Assembly (NCBI GenBank): GCA_020632975.1
Contig: JACKEL010000008.1
Coordinates: forward strand, 1 to 64,000
Reading direction: 5' to 3'
DNA length: 64,000 bases
Source of the DNA: Myxococcales bacterium
GTDB lineage: Bacteria; Myxococcota_C; UBA6777
Part shown: positions 46,307 to 55,700 of the stretch, piece after piece
Position numbering within the stretch: the stretch's first letter is position 1
Layout: the number at the start of each line of letters is the position of its first letter
The notes under the pieces: model-generated
The model's input: only the letters and a program-made list of their open reading frames with translations
What the model was told of the DNA's origin: nothing
The model's database searches: none
Translations under genes and position numbers: made by a program

Positions 46307-48850
46307 CTACCCCCAACAGACCCATCCCATCGCATGTCGGTGCCCCATCCATGGGTGAGATGGAACCACACGCACGCTGAAACCAAACTCCCCTGACTCA
46401 TCTGGAGACACCATCCCCACGTAGCGGCTTCGTCCCCCGCCCAAGCTCTCCGCAAGCTCCATCTTTACGATGCGATGTGTATGCAACGCCCCCACACCAT
46501 CGTAGCGACCAATGTAAAACTCCACCGCGACATCTTCGGGTTGTAGCATCCCCAAAGAGACGATGGCTTCGGCTTTTTGGGGTTGCCCCACCTCGATCAC
46601 CTCCGTCGTTGGGATATCCCAAGACTCGACCTGAACTCCTCCCCAAGCCTCGTGTAGACGCTCCTTCCACTTCGACAAAGTCCTTGCCTTTTCAAAGTCT
46701 TGGGACGCCAACAGCGCGCCAGCCTCTGCTGCGGGCCGATACATCTCCTCACAGTACGAGGTCACCATGCGATGTGTATGAAAAAAAGGACAAATCGTCT
46801 TCATTGAGGCACGCATCGTGCGCAGCCAAGCTGACTTCTTCTCACCTTCCTCGTAATACAATGATGCGATTTGGTACTCCAAACAGTCGTACAAAGCCAT
46901 CGCGTCAAGGTAATCTTGGTTTTCTCGATCACCCAAGTCCACACCGCGGCCAATCGCCCAGCCATTTTCGCCGTTGTACGCTTCGACCCACCAACCATCC
47001 AAGATGCTTGCGTTGAGCCCGCCATTAAAGGCCACCTTTTGGCCACTCGTCCCACTCGCTTCTTGCGGACGGATCGGCGTATTAAGCCAAACATCCACCC
47101 CCTGCACAAGATGTCGCCCCACGTTGGTGTCGTAGTCCTCGACAAAGACGATCTTTCCCTCAAATGCAGGCATTCGAGAAACCTGATACACCTCTTGTAG
47201 GATGTCTTTGCCCGCTTGGTTGTGTGGATGCGACTTGCCCGCAAAGATAAACTGGATCGGCCTCTCTGGATGGCAAACGATCTTTTCCAAACGCTCCAAG
47301 TCATGGAAAAGCAGTGTCGCTCGCTTGTAAGGCGCAAAACGACGCGCAAAACCAACCGTCAAGACATCTGGGCGCAAGAGATGCCGCGCTGCTTCAAGCG
47401 CGTGGGGCGGCTCCTCCAAACGCCGTCGCTGCGTCTCGACACGCGAACGCACAAAAGAAAGCAATGTCTCTTTGCTCGCTTGGTGCGCCTCCCAAAGAAC
47501 TTGGTCAGGGATCTCATCGACTTTTTCCCACAAAGAAGCCTCTGTTTGTCGGGCCTCCCAGTCTTCTCCTAGGTATTGCTTGTAAAGCCCGAGAAAAGAA
47601 GACGAAAGCCACGTCGAGGTATGAACACCGTTCGTGACATGTTGGATCGGGATCTCATCTTCGGGGACTTGTGGCCAAAGCGACTGCCACATCGCGCGCG
47701 AAACCTCCCCATGCAAGGCGCTTACCGCATTTGCAAACCGCGAAGTCCGCAACGCTAGGATCGTCATATAAAAGTTTTGTTCGTAATCCCCCGCACGCAC
47801 CGTGCCCAACGACCAGATCTCTTCAAAGTCAATCCCCATCGTCTCAACGAAAGGACCGACATAGCGGCCAAAAAGCTGCACGTCAAAGTGATCGTGCCCT
47901 TCAGGAACGGGTGTATGCGTTGTAAAGACTTGGTTGGCGGAAACCACGGGAAGCGCTTCTTCCAAGAGCAATCCCTCTTCTTGGGAGAGTTGTCGAATCC
48001 GCTCCAAAGACAAGAAAGCTGCGTGTCCTTCGTTGATATGGAAGACGGAAGGCTTGATCCCCAAAGCCGCCAAAGCCCGCACACCGCCAATCCCCAAGAT
48101 CATCTCTTGCGCGATTCGTGTCTCGATGCCACCACCATACAGTTTGGAAGTGATCTGGCGCGCCCATGCGTCATTTTCAGGGATATCTGTGTCCAACAAA
48201 AACAACGAGACATGGCCGACTTTTGCGCTCCATACGCGCGCTTCGACATCGCGCCCTGCCACATTGACAGAGACATGAAGCACCCGACCTTCCGCATCAC
48301 GCGCCTCGACAAGAGCCAACTCATCGAACTGTAACTCTGGATAATTGGCCTCTTGCACGCCTTCTGAAGTGAGTGTCTGCACAAAGTAGCCCGACTTGTA
48401 CAACAACCCCATCCCCACCAAAGGTAGCTTGAGATCGGACGCAGCCTTACAATGATCGCCTGCCAAGATCCCCAGTCCACCCGAATAAACCTGCAAGGAC
48501 TCGTGCAACCCAAACTCCGCAGAGAAATAGGCGATGGGTCGCTCATGAGAAAAAGGCTCTCGTGGAGAAGCCGCGCGCTCTTTCATATAACGATCGAAAC
48601 GCTCGATCACATCGTCCATGCGGGAACAGAAGTCTTGATCTGCTGCGAGTTCTTCGAGCCGTCGTTGGCTGAGTACCCGCAACAGCTTTACAGGATTGTG
48701 ATTCAACTTTTCCCATAAAGCGGGCTCCATCTGCGAAAAAAGGGATGCTGCATCGGGTTGCCAAGACCACCAAAAGTTGTACGCCAACCCACGAAGACAC
48801 TTCAAACGTTCGGGCAAGACCGCAATCACTGAGACCCGCTTGATCTGCAT
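46307..48850 (-). CDS. glgP: Alpha-glucan (maltodextrin) phosphorylase
   Basis: 847 residues of the GT35 family, the type that starts with a DUF3417-like N-domain. It phosphorolyses alpha-1,4-glucans to glucose-1-phosphate. The start ATG 48850 follows AGGACAGAGTGG and drops a 97-residue upstream extension. Evidence: AYNFWWSWQPDA, YFSAEFGLHESLQVYSGGLGILAGDH, FHINEGHAAF, THTPVPEGHDHF and the PLP region EASGTSGQKVAFNGGLN with the lysine, then DGWWVEAYNGENGW. No glycogen-synthesis genes nearby. Confidence 0.93.
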   Translation of the reverse strand: MQIKRVSVIAVLPERLKCLRGLAYNFWWSWQPDAASLFSQMEPALWEKLNHNPVKLLRVLSQRRLEELAADQDFCSRMDDVIERFDRYMKERAASPREPFSHERPIAYFSAEFGLHESLQVYSGGLGILAGDHCKAASDLKLPLVGMGLLYKSGYFVQTLTSEGVQEANYPELQFDELALVEARDAEGRVLHVSVNVAGRDVEARVWSAKVGHVSLFLLDTDIPENDAWARQITSKLYGGGIETRIAQEMILGIGGVRALAALGIKPSVFHINEGHAAFLSLERIRQLSQEEGLLLEEALPVVSANQVFTTHTPVPEGHDHFDVQLFGRYVGPFVETMGIDFEEIWSLGTVRAGDYEQNFYMTILALRTSRFANAVSALHGEVSRAMWQSLWPQVPEDEIPIQHVTNGVHTSTWLSSSFLGLYKQYLGEDWEARQTEASLWEKVDEIPDQVLWEAHQASKETLLSFVRSRVETQRRRLEEPPHALEAARHLLRPDVLTVGFARRFAPYKRATLLFHDLERLEKIVCHPERPIQFIFAGKSHPHNQAGKDILQEVYQVSRMPAFEGKIVFVEDYDTNVGRHLVQGVDVWLNTPIRPQEASGTSGQKVAFNGGLNASILDGWWVEAYNGENGWAIGRGVDLGDRENQDYLDAMALYDCLEYQIASLYYEEGEKKSAWLRTMRASMKTICPFFHTHRMVTSYCEEMYRPAAEAGALLASQDFEKARTLSKWKERLHEAWGGVQVESWDIPTTEVIEVGQPQKAEAIVSLGMLQPEDVAVEFYIGRYDGVGALHTHRIVKMELAESLGGGRSRYVGMVSPDESGEFGFSVRVVPSHPWMGHRHAMGWVCWG

Positions 48851-48994
48851 CCACTCTGTCCTTTCCCTGCCATGACCGCATCCACACAAGAAACCTAGGC
48901 GAAACCAACGCCACAAGGTATGCTCATCCGCATAGGCTATAACACAAAATCCACAACACAACACCATTCCCTTCCCCAAAATAGGATCAAGTCG

Positions 48995-50536
48995 ATGCCT
49001 CAGAACCTTTCTTACAAACGTCTCTTGGCTGTCTGCGCTTGGGCCTTTTTCGTCGTCCCGCTCTTTCAGTGTGACCCCCGCCCTACCACAGAAACCATCG
49101 CAGAGATCGCCAAAGAGTCCACACAGGACACCCTCAAGCAAGACGCATCTCCCGAATCCACCGAGATCTCAGATGCCCAAGAATCGACTCTCGAACCACA
49201 ACCTGAGTCCGAACCTCGCTTGGAGCCACTGCCCGAGCCACAACCCGAACCCAAGCCCGAGCCACAACCTGAGCCTATCCCCGAAACTCCCGCATGCCCC
49301 GAGGGTTACAGACACTTTTCTCTTCCAAATAGCTATGACATCGGCAAAAAACTCGATGTCAAACGCTGTGTCAAAGAGCCCGATGCTTCGTCCTGTACCC
49401 CGATCCATCAAGGCTCCCCCACCGCAATGCGCCTTGTGACCGTCGCTTGCGGCTTTGATCCACAAAAAGAACGAGACCGCTACAACTACCTTGTTCAGCG
49501 CGTGACAGAAGGATTCTTGCGCACAGAGCCCTTCAAACGTTTACAGCAGACTTTTTCGATTGTACGCAACGACGATCTCCAAACAGGCTTCGACCTCACC
49601 CACAAAAACTCGTACTGCTACGAAGCCTGGGTCCAAGCCACAGGAGAAGGCGCTCAAGCCAAGCCCAAATGGGACGCCAAAAACGGCATCTGGTACAGTT
49701 CCACGCTGCTCGACGCAGGCAAGCGTTGCCAAGCCCACATCGTCGTTGTCATCGCAAACAACTCAGGATGGTCTGGAGGAAGCGCAAACAAATGGAGCGG
49801 TTGGATGAGCATCGTAGGTTCAGGCAACGACGACCGCTCCATCCGACGTTGGCGAACAGGCACCGAAGCCGCTTGCACCGCATGGACACAACGCTTCCCA
49901 GGACAGTGCGCTTGGGATGCCCCCGGGCAACGCTGCCTTTGCGATGATATCTTGCCCGATCAAGAGGCTGGCCTGCCACCAAATACACGGCGTTATCCAG
50001 ACTGTTCACAAAGCAATTCTCTCGGTTGTCCCTGGCCTTTCACACATCCAGATGTCTTTATGGAATACACAGCCATCCACGAAGTGGGCCATACTATCGG
50101 CGATTTTGCACATCCATCCCCAGGAACCACCGCGACCCCTGTGACAGCAGGAACCGAACCGCCCAACTGTTATCTACCCCCACAAGGCACGACCCCCGAC
50201 CCCAACACACCTTGTCCCCCATGGAACAAAACGGACTTTACACAGTGGGTCTTGCCCGAAGATGCGCAAGGCAACGAGCCCAAACGCTTCGGTTGTTTTG
50301 CAGGATGCGCAGACAACAAGGCTCTTTACGCCCCGTGGCAAGGGGCCCAGATGATGATCCGTGATGACGAACTCCATTACGGATTTTCCCCTGTGGAGCG
50401 CGAAATCCTTTCGCGACGCCTCAACCAAAACCAATGCTTTGTCATCGGCCAAACCAACTACCAAAATACCCAACAAACCTGCCAACCTGGACCAACCTTC
50501 GATGCATTGTATGGCACAGGCTTGATCTACAAGTGA
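48995..50536 (+). CDS. M64-like metallopeptidase lipoprotein
   Basis: 513 residues. A lipoprotein signal (CAWAFFVVPLFQC) is followed by a Thr/Glu/Ser-rich then Pro-Glu repeat linker (PEPQPEPKPEPQPEP, about residues 75-100). The catalytic domain has IHEVGHTIGDFAHP (HExxH, His362). The preceding segments EPFKRLQQTFSIVRND and HIVVVIANNSGWSGG match the order of the IgA-peptidase M64 family (EPFxxYxxxFN ... VVxVN ... GG), but the usual DEY motif after the helix is not kept. I chose ATG 48995 (AGGATCAAG upstream). Zinc protease activity is likely but unproved. Confidence 0.75.
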   Translation: MPQNLSYKRLLAVCAWAFFVVPLFQCDPRPTTETIAEIAKESTQDTLKQDASPESTEISDAQESTLEPQPESEPRLEPLPEPQPEPKPEPQPEPIPETPACPEGYRHFSLPNSYDIGKKLDVKRCVKEPDASSCTPIHQGSPTAMRLVTVACGFDPQKERDRYNYLVQRVTEGFLRTEPFKRLQQTFSIVRNDDLQTGFDLTHKNSYCYEAWVQATGEGAQAKPKWDAKNGIWYSSTLLDAGKRCQAHIVVVIANNSGWSGGSANKWSGWMSIVGSGNDDRSIRRWRTGTEAACTAWTQRFPGQCAWDAPGQRCLCDDILPDQEAGLPPNTRRYPDCSQSNSLGCPWPFTHPDVFMEYTAIHEVGHTIGDFAHPSPGTTATPVTAGTEPPNCYLPPQGTTPDPNTPCPPWNKTDFTQWVLPEDAQGNEPKRFGCFAGCADNKALYAPWQGAQMMIRDDELHYGFSPVEREILSRRLNQNQCFVIGQTNYQNTQQTCQPGPTFDALYGTGLIYK

Positions 50537-50584
50537 CATCTTCTAAAACAAGATTGTTCTGTGAGAGACATCTTCTAAAACAAG
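50535..50584. repeat. Direct repeat GACATCTTCTAAAACAAG
   Basis: Two perfect copies of an 18-bp sequence at 50535-50552 and 50567-50584, right after the metalloprotease stop and 90 bp from the convergent gene. Not palindromic. No function evident. Confidence 0.7.
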
Positions 50585-50625
50585 GAAGGACGGGCGAGAG
50601 GGACATCAAGGCAGGAAGAAGGGAC

Positions 50626-51588
50626 TCACGCAGAGGGGTCGCGTTTTCCCACCATACGCGCCAGAACATCGGAGAATCGGCGTTTTTTGGGAAGATATGT
50701 ATCTGCAAGCTGTCGACACACGCGCTCCATCTCTTTGGAAAGCGGTGCCATGTGGCGGTATTGCAAAAGCTGACGGGCGATCAGCCCCAAACGCATCGAA
50801 AAGTCGGGGAGTTGGGGAGGAAGCACAAAAGGCGCCCCTCCCGCAAACCCTTGGGCTTGAAACTCAAAAGCCACGCTGATACGGGGCCCTTCTGCCCAAG
50901 GACTCGTGCGCCCTCCCCAATGAAGAAGCTGTGCACTCCAACCAAGCACAGAGCCCGCAGGTGCGGGCAAAGCGCGAACATCTTGTAGAGAAAGACTGCC
51001 CTCTTCGTTGGGTTGGCCGTACTGATGATAGCGTTTATCCAAAGAGGCGGGTAATACGTAGATACAGCCATTGTCAGGGGTGGCATCCGTAAGCGGCAAC
51101 CACACACTGAGAAGTTTCGGCAACTGGCCTTTGGAGACACTGCCTCGCTCTCGATCACGGTGGGGTCTCCAGCCGCGATCTTCCCCGTTGGGCCGAAGGT
51201 TCCACACCCAGATGTCAGGCAAAAGCTGATAACTCTCCCCCAAAAGCGGTGCCAAACACCCTTGCATCGCGGCCATCATCTCCCAAAGCTCATCATACAC
51301 AAGCGTCCAGATCGGCATCCCTGTCGCATCTGTAATGCACTCGACAGCACGCGCCAAACGCCCCATCGCATCGCGAGCAAAGCGCGAAGGATAGAGAAAG
51401 TATCCATCCTCGCACAGCTGTGACTGACAGCGCGATATCTCCCGAGGCTCGGGCGACAAGCAAGAAAGACCTGCATGTCCTTGAGCATCTTCAGAGAGAT
51501 CTTTTGGGAGAGAGAGAGAAAGCGAAGGACAAAGGTTTTTCCAAAAGGAAGGGTCTTGGAGGGAGAGCGGATCGAGGAGAGAAGCCAT
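50626..51588 (-). CDS. Phytanoyl-CoA dioxygenase (PhyH)-like oxygenase
   Basis: 320 residues. The iron ligands are HRDRE (H-x-D), with distal His in QLLHWGGR and the 2-oxoglutarate-binding Arg in GPRISVAFEF, i.e. the PhyH/cupin dioxygenase fold. VWLPLTDATPDNGCIYVLPASL is family-typical. Substrate unknown. ATG 51588 overlaps the stop of the upstream OmpA gene as TAATG, so translation is coupled. This start is preferred to an upstream in-frame start at 51606. Confidence 0.85.
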   Translation of the reverse strand: MASLLDPLSLQDPSFWKNLCPSLSLSLPKDLSEDAQGHAGLSCLSPEPREISRCQSQLCEDGYFLYPSRFARDAMGRLARAVECITDATGMPIWTLVYDELWEMMAAMQGCLAPLLGESYQLLPDIWVWNLRPNGEDRGWRPHRDRERGSVSKGQLPKLLSVWLPLTDATPDNGCIYVLPASLDKRYHQYGQPNEEGSLSLQDVRALPAPAGSVLGWSAQLLHWGGRTSPWAEGPRISVAFEFQAQGFAGGAPFVLPPQLPDFSMRLGLIARQLLQYRHMAPLSKEMERVCRQLADTYLPKKRRFSDVLARMVGKRDPSA

Positions 51589-52442
51589 TAACGCGCGGCC
51601 AAGCAAACTTGGAGGGGCGCGGGGGCTTGGGCAAGTTGGAGTTCTTGGAGGTTCGGAACCAAGACGATCTCTGTGCGGCGGTTGCGCGCACGATCTTCTT
51701 TGCTGTCGTTGGATGCGGTGGGTTGGTACTGGCCGAATCCTGCAGCGGAGATCAACTCAGGAGGCATACCTGTTTTGAGCATCACGCGCAAAACAGCAAG
51801 TGCACGTTGGACAGAAAGCGACCAGTTGACGGTGGGCTTTCCAACGCTATCTGTGTGTCCAGCGATCTGCCAACGACGGTTCATCCCTTTCAGGATCTCT
51901 GTAAGCTGTGCAATCGCCTCGGAACCTTCGCGTTTTACGCTCGACTGACCACTCGCAAACAAGATCTTTTCTTCAAGTTGAACCACAAGCATCCCGCGCA
52001 CCATGCTCACACGCAGTTTTCCTGCATCCGTCATCGACTTGAACGATGCGCGAAGGCGATCAAAGAGGGCCTTCCGGCGGTTGGCGATATCTTGGAGTTT
52101 CTGGACCTGCTCCAAAGCTTGTTGGAGTTTACGGGTCTTCTCATCACCCTTGTCAGCCAAGGCTCGAACACGTTCTTCGCACTGTTGGCGGGCAAGCTTG
52201 ATCTGCGTGAGTTGGGACTGCAACTTTTCACTCAACATCTTGAGTTTGTTGCGATCTTCTGTCATCGAACCAAGCGCGTCTGTCTTGGACTTGAGTTGGT
52301 CTGTGAGGTCCGTTTTTTCTTTTTCAAGACCAGAGATCTGTTGGTCTTTGGCTTTCATCATCTTCAAGTGATCGCTCTTCCAGATGCATCCCCATTGCAG
52401 CATCACACTGCAAGATAAGAGACACCATGCAAACAATCTCAT
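51588..52442 (-). CDS. OmpA-family peptidoglycan-binding lipoprotein
   Basis: 284 residues. Lipoprotein signal SCSVMLQWGC (Cys19). A long coiled coil (KMMKAKDQQISGLEKEKTDL ... RRKALFDRLRASFKS, about residues 28-135) is followed by an OmpA/MotB C-domain (LEEKILFASGQSSVKREG, GHTDSVGKPTVNWSLSVQRA, GFGQYQPTASNDSKEDRARNRRTEIVL). It tethers the outer membrane to peptidoglycan. Translationally coupled to the PhyH-like gene downstream. Confidence 0.9.
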   Translation of the reverse strand: MRLFAWCLLSCSVMLQWGCIWKSDHLKMMKAKDQQISGLEKEKTDLTDQLKSKTDALGSMTEDRNKLKMLSEKLQSQLTQIKLARQQCEERVRALADKGDEKTRKLQQALEQVQKLQDIANRRKALFDRLRASFKSMTDAGKLRVSMVRGMLVVQLEEKILFASGQSSVKREGSEAIAQLTEILKGMNRRWQIAGHTDSVGKPTVNWSLSVQRALAVLRVMLKTGMPPELISAAGFGQYQPTASNDSKEDRARNRRTEIVLVPNLQELQLAQAPAPLQVCLAAR

Positions 52443-52710
52443 CTATCACTCCTTCGGTGGTTTGGGCGCTTTGCATCTTGTGTGGTCGTGTTGTTCGCGC
52501 TCGCTCTCGCGCCGTGTATTCGACCCAAACACGAAAGCTCCACATCACGGATCGTTATGCGAGGCATAGGCTATCTGCGATGCAGAGCTTTGTTTTGCAT
52601 AACACATTCGGGAAGGAAAAAGAAAGACGGGAAATCAAAGACAGGGAATCAAAGATGGGACGAAGAAGGGCTAGCAAAGGGAGAGGCAAAGAGGCCGTGA
52701 AAGGAAGGGG

Positions 52711-55700
52711 TTAGGGCTGAACCACCGCAAAGCCCGTTCCACCAGACGTTTCAAGTGTCGTCTTGTGTCGAACTTGGAAGGAGAACACGCCCACTTGCCA
52801 TCCAGTCGTATCGATCGAGATCTTGCAACGACGTGGGTCCGTGGTAGAGCTGGTCCCTGCGCAGCTTACAAAAGAGTAAGTCTTGGGCGTTGCGAGGCCA
52901 GGGCCTTTGACCAACACTTCGTAGCTCTTCCAGTTTTGGTAAGTGTACTGCGCCCCAAAAGGCTGGCTGTAGGTTGTGCTCCAAGGCAGGACGTACACCT
53001 CAACATCAAGTGTCTTGCTTGGATAAGACCAGAAAGGCTCCAAAGCCACAGAGCGCGGTCGCTCAATGAGATTGTGACCAGACTGCATGTTGATATACAT
53101 GGTGTTGCTTGAAAGCGCGCCGTCCACGACTTTGACAGGGATACGACCGCTCTTTCCAGAGAGACTGTAAGGGGCCGAGAGATAGAGTCTCGTCGAAGAG
53201 CTGTAACGTGTTGGGACTTCAACACCATTGATATGGATCTTGGAGGTTGAGGTAAAGCGACTTCCCGCAACATACCAAATCCCCGTCGTTCCCGAAGCCG
53301 CCCCATCAAGTTTTTCCATCCCATCCGAGAAGTATTGAATGTAGAACGACGTAATATACGGCCCAGTGGACGGGATAACATAGAACTTGTCCGTATCCGT
53401 CTTTCCATTGGGGTTTTTCACTTCGACAGTGTACTCCGTGGGAACCGTGACAGTAGGTGCCTTAAAGCCGCTCGATGCCGAACGAATGTAAGAAGTACTA
53501 CTCAAGTAACCACCCGTCTGCAACACGCCATTGATACGCATCTCAACACCCGAACTCCCCAAGTGATAGGAGTAGGCATAGATGGTTGCAGAGCTTCCAG
53601 AGTTCACATAGCGAGGGCTGAGATAGCGGATGTGCGGCTTGCCTTCATTGTTTCCAAGTTCAAAGACGTTGGACTTTGTACCATCGGCTTTGGTGATCTG
53701 GATCATGTAAGGTCCAGTTTTTACAGGAAAAGAATGACCAGCGACATAGAAGTTCGGTTCGCTCCCCGTGCGGAAAGCTGCGCTCACGGTCTGCCCATCG
53801 ATAGAAACCGTATCTGTCGCCTCGATGCCCATCCCATAGATCGTCAACGACGATGTACCAGGGTTGATCACATCTGGCGAAGAGTACGTGATCATGGGAG
53901 GAACTTTGGGGATCACGCTGAAAGTAAAGGCCGCGGATTGCTGTCCATCGGGGTTTTGCAAGACAAACTGGCTAGAACCCAACGGAAGATTCGTAGTGTC
54001 CATCGTCATATGCAGTTCACTGGTGGACACGTAAAGCGTCGGGATAACCTGCAAGTTTGAACCCAACACAAAGGCTCCATTCGCAAGGTTGGAACCGCGA
54101 ATCGTCACTTGGATCATCGTACCTTGGCTACCCGCATTCGGCGAGATCGAAGTCACTGTGGGAGCTGGGGGCTTGGTGACCGTGAAGCTAAAGGCATTCG
54201 AGAGCCAAACCTTCCCATTGATCGTTGTTTTGTACTGGATGGTATGACTTCCAGCGGCAAGTCCTGCTGTCGTAAACTTATCGAGGTAGCAGTAAGTATA
54301 CGTGGGGCTCGAGCCAAAACAACGCGGTGGTGTGGGCGGGCTGGATTTGTAAGGTTGGCCGTCCACAAGGAACTCAGGATCGGGAGGCGGCGTGCGGTAG
54401 TACTTCCCATAGACCGCAAGGTACGTGAAGACGCGGTCTGGATAGACCGTACCACTCGGCGACCATGTCAATCGGTCGATCACAGGATCAGGAAGCTCTT
54501 GGAGTTGCAACACCGCAGGGTTACTGCGTTCACCTGTAGGCAACTCAAAGTACACCTTGTAATTTCCAGCGCTCATCCCACCCGTATTGAGGGTGCCGTA
54601 CACATACTGCGACGATGAATAGATGTAAGAACGGGTGATCGTGTACTTCTTGTTGGTGGTGCTGTCGCTACCGTAATCATTCCCTTGTGCGTCAAGGATA
54701 CGGATAATCGGGTTGGTTTGGCAGGTCGTACCATTGGGCGTACAGAACCGACTACCATAAACATAGAAGGTAAAGCTACGTCCGACATACTCTGTTGCAG
54801 GGCTCAAATGGTCCATGATGGGGGGAGGCTCAGCTTCCGCAAACAGCGGGAACTCATTACTTTTGTTGGTTCCATCTTGGATATAAAGGTAATAAACACC
54901 CGCAGGGATCGCGTTAAAGTCCAAGCCATCCACGGTCACTTGGGCCGCAGACAAATACTTCAAGGTCACTTTTTTGCCATTGAAGTAAGCCTCGGAGTTT
55001 TGCGTAAACCCGCTCCCTGTCACAGAAAGGCCGTTATAAGAGATGCCTCGTTTGAAGCTGGTTTGCGACACGTTGCTAATGCGCAGTGTCGAATTGGCAG
55101 CCATGATGGAGAACTTGACCTTTTGGGTCTTTTGGCCGTTTTGGTTGTCGACATAAAGGTCAACCGTTCCGGGCGTCTTCCCAGTCAGATCGATGCGATC
55201 TTTGGTGATGAGATCTTTGTCGCTACGCAACACCACATCGAGCTTTTGGGTCCCGAAATACAAGGCCGAATTGGGGAGGAAGTTCGAGCCTTGGATACTG
55301 AGGTAGAACTTGTCTCCCACAAGCGCATTGCTTGGGCTGACTTGTGTGATGGAAGGCGTGGGAGGATCGAGCACGACGAACTTGTACACAACACTGGGTG
55401 TTCCGCAGGGGTTCACGACCTGAAGATCATGTTCTCCGGGCGCCACACCTGCAAGATCGAGTTCTGCACTCAAGGTATAACAAGAGGACGTGCTGCTACA
55501 GACCGAAGGAACGGCCTTTCCGTTGAAGAGGACAATCGCACCAACATCAAAAGTAAACCCTGTTTCATAGTTCAGAGCCACCGTAACTTTGGTATCCGAC
55601 TGTCCGGAGTTGGGCTGCGCGGCTCGAATCTTCGCGGTGTAAGTGCTGGTCCCCGAAAGCAGCGAGAAGTTGGTTTTCGCGGAGTCTGCGTTTGGACCAT

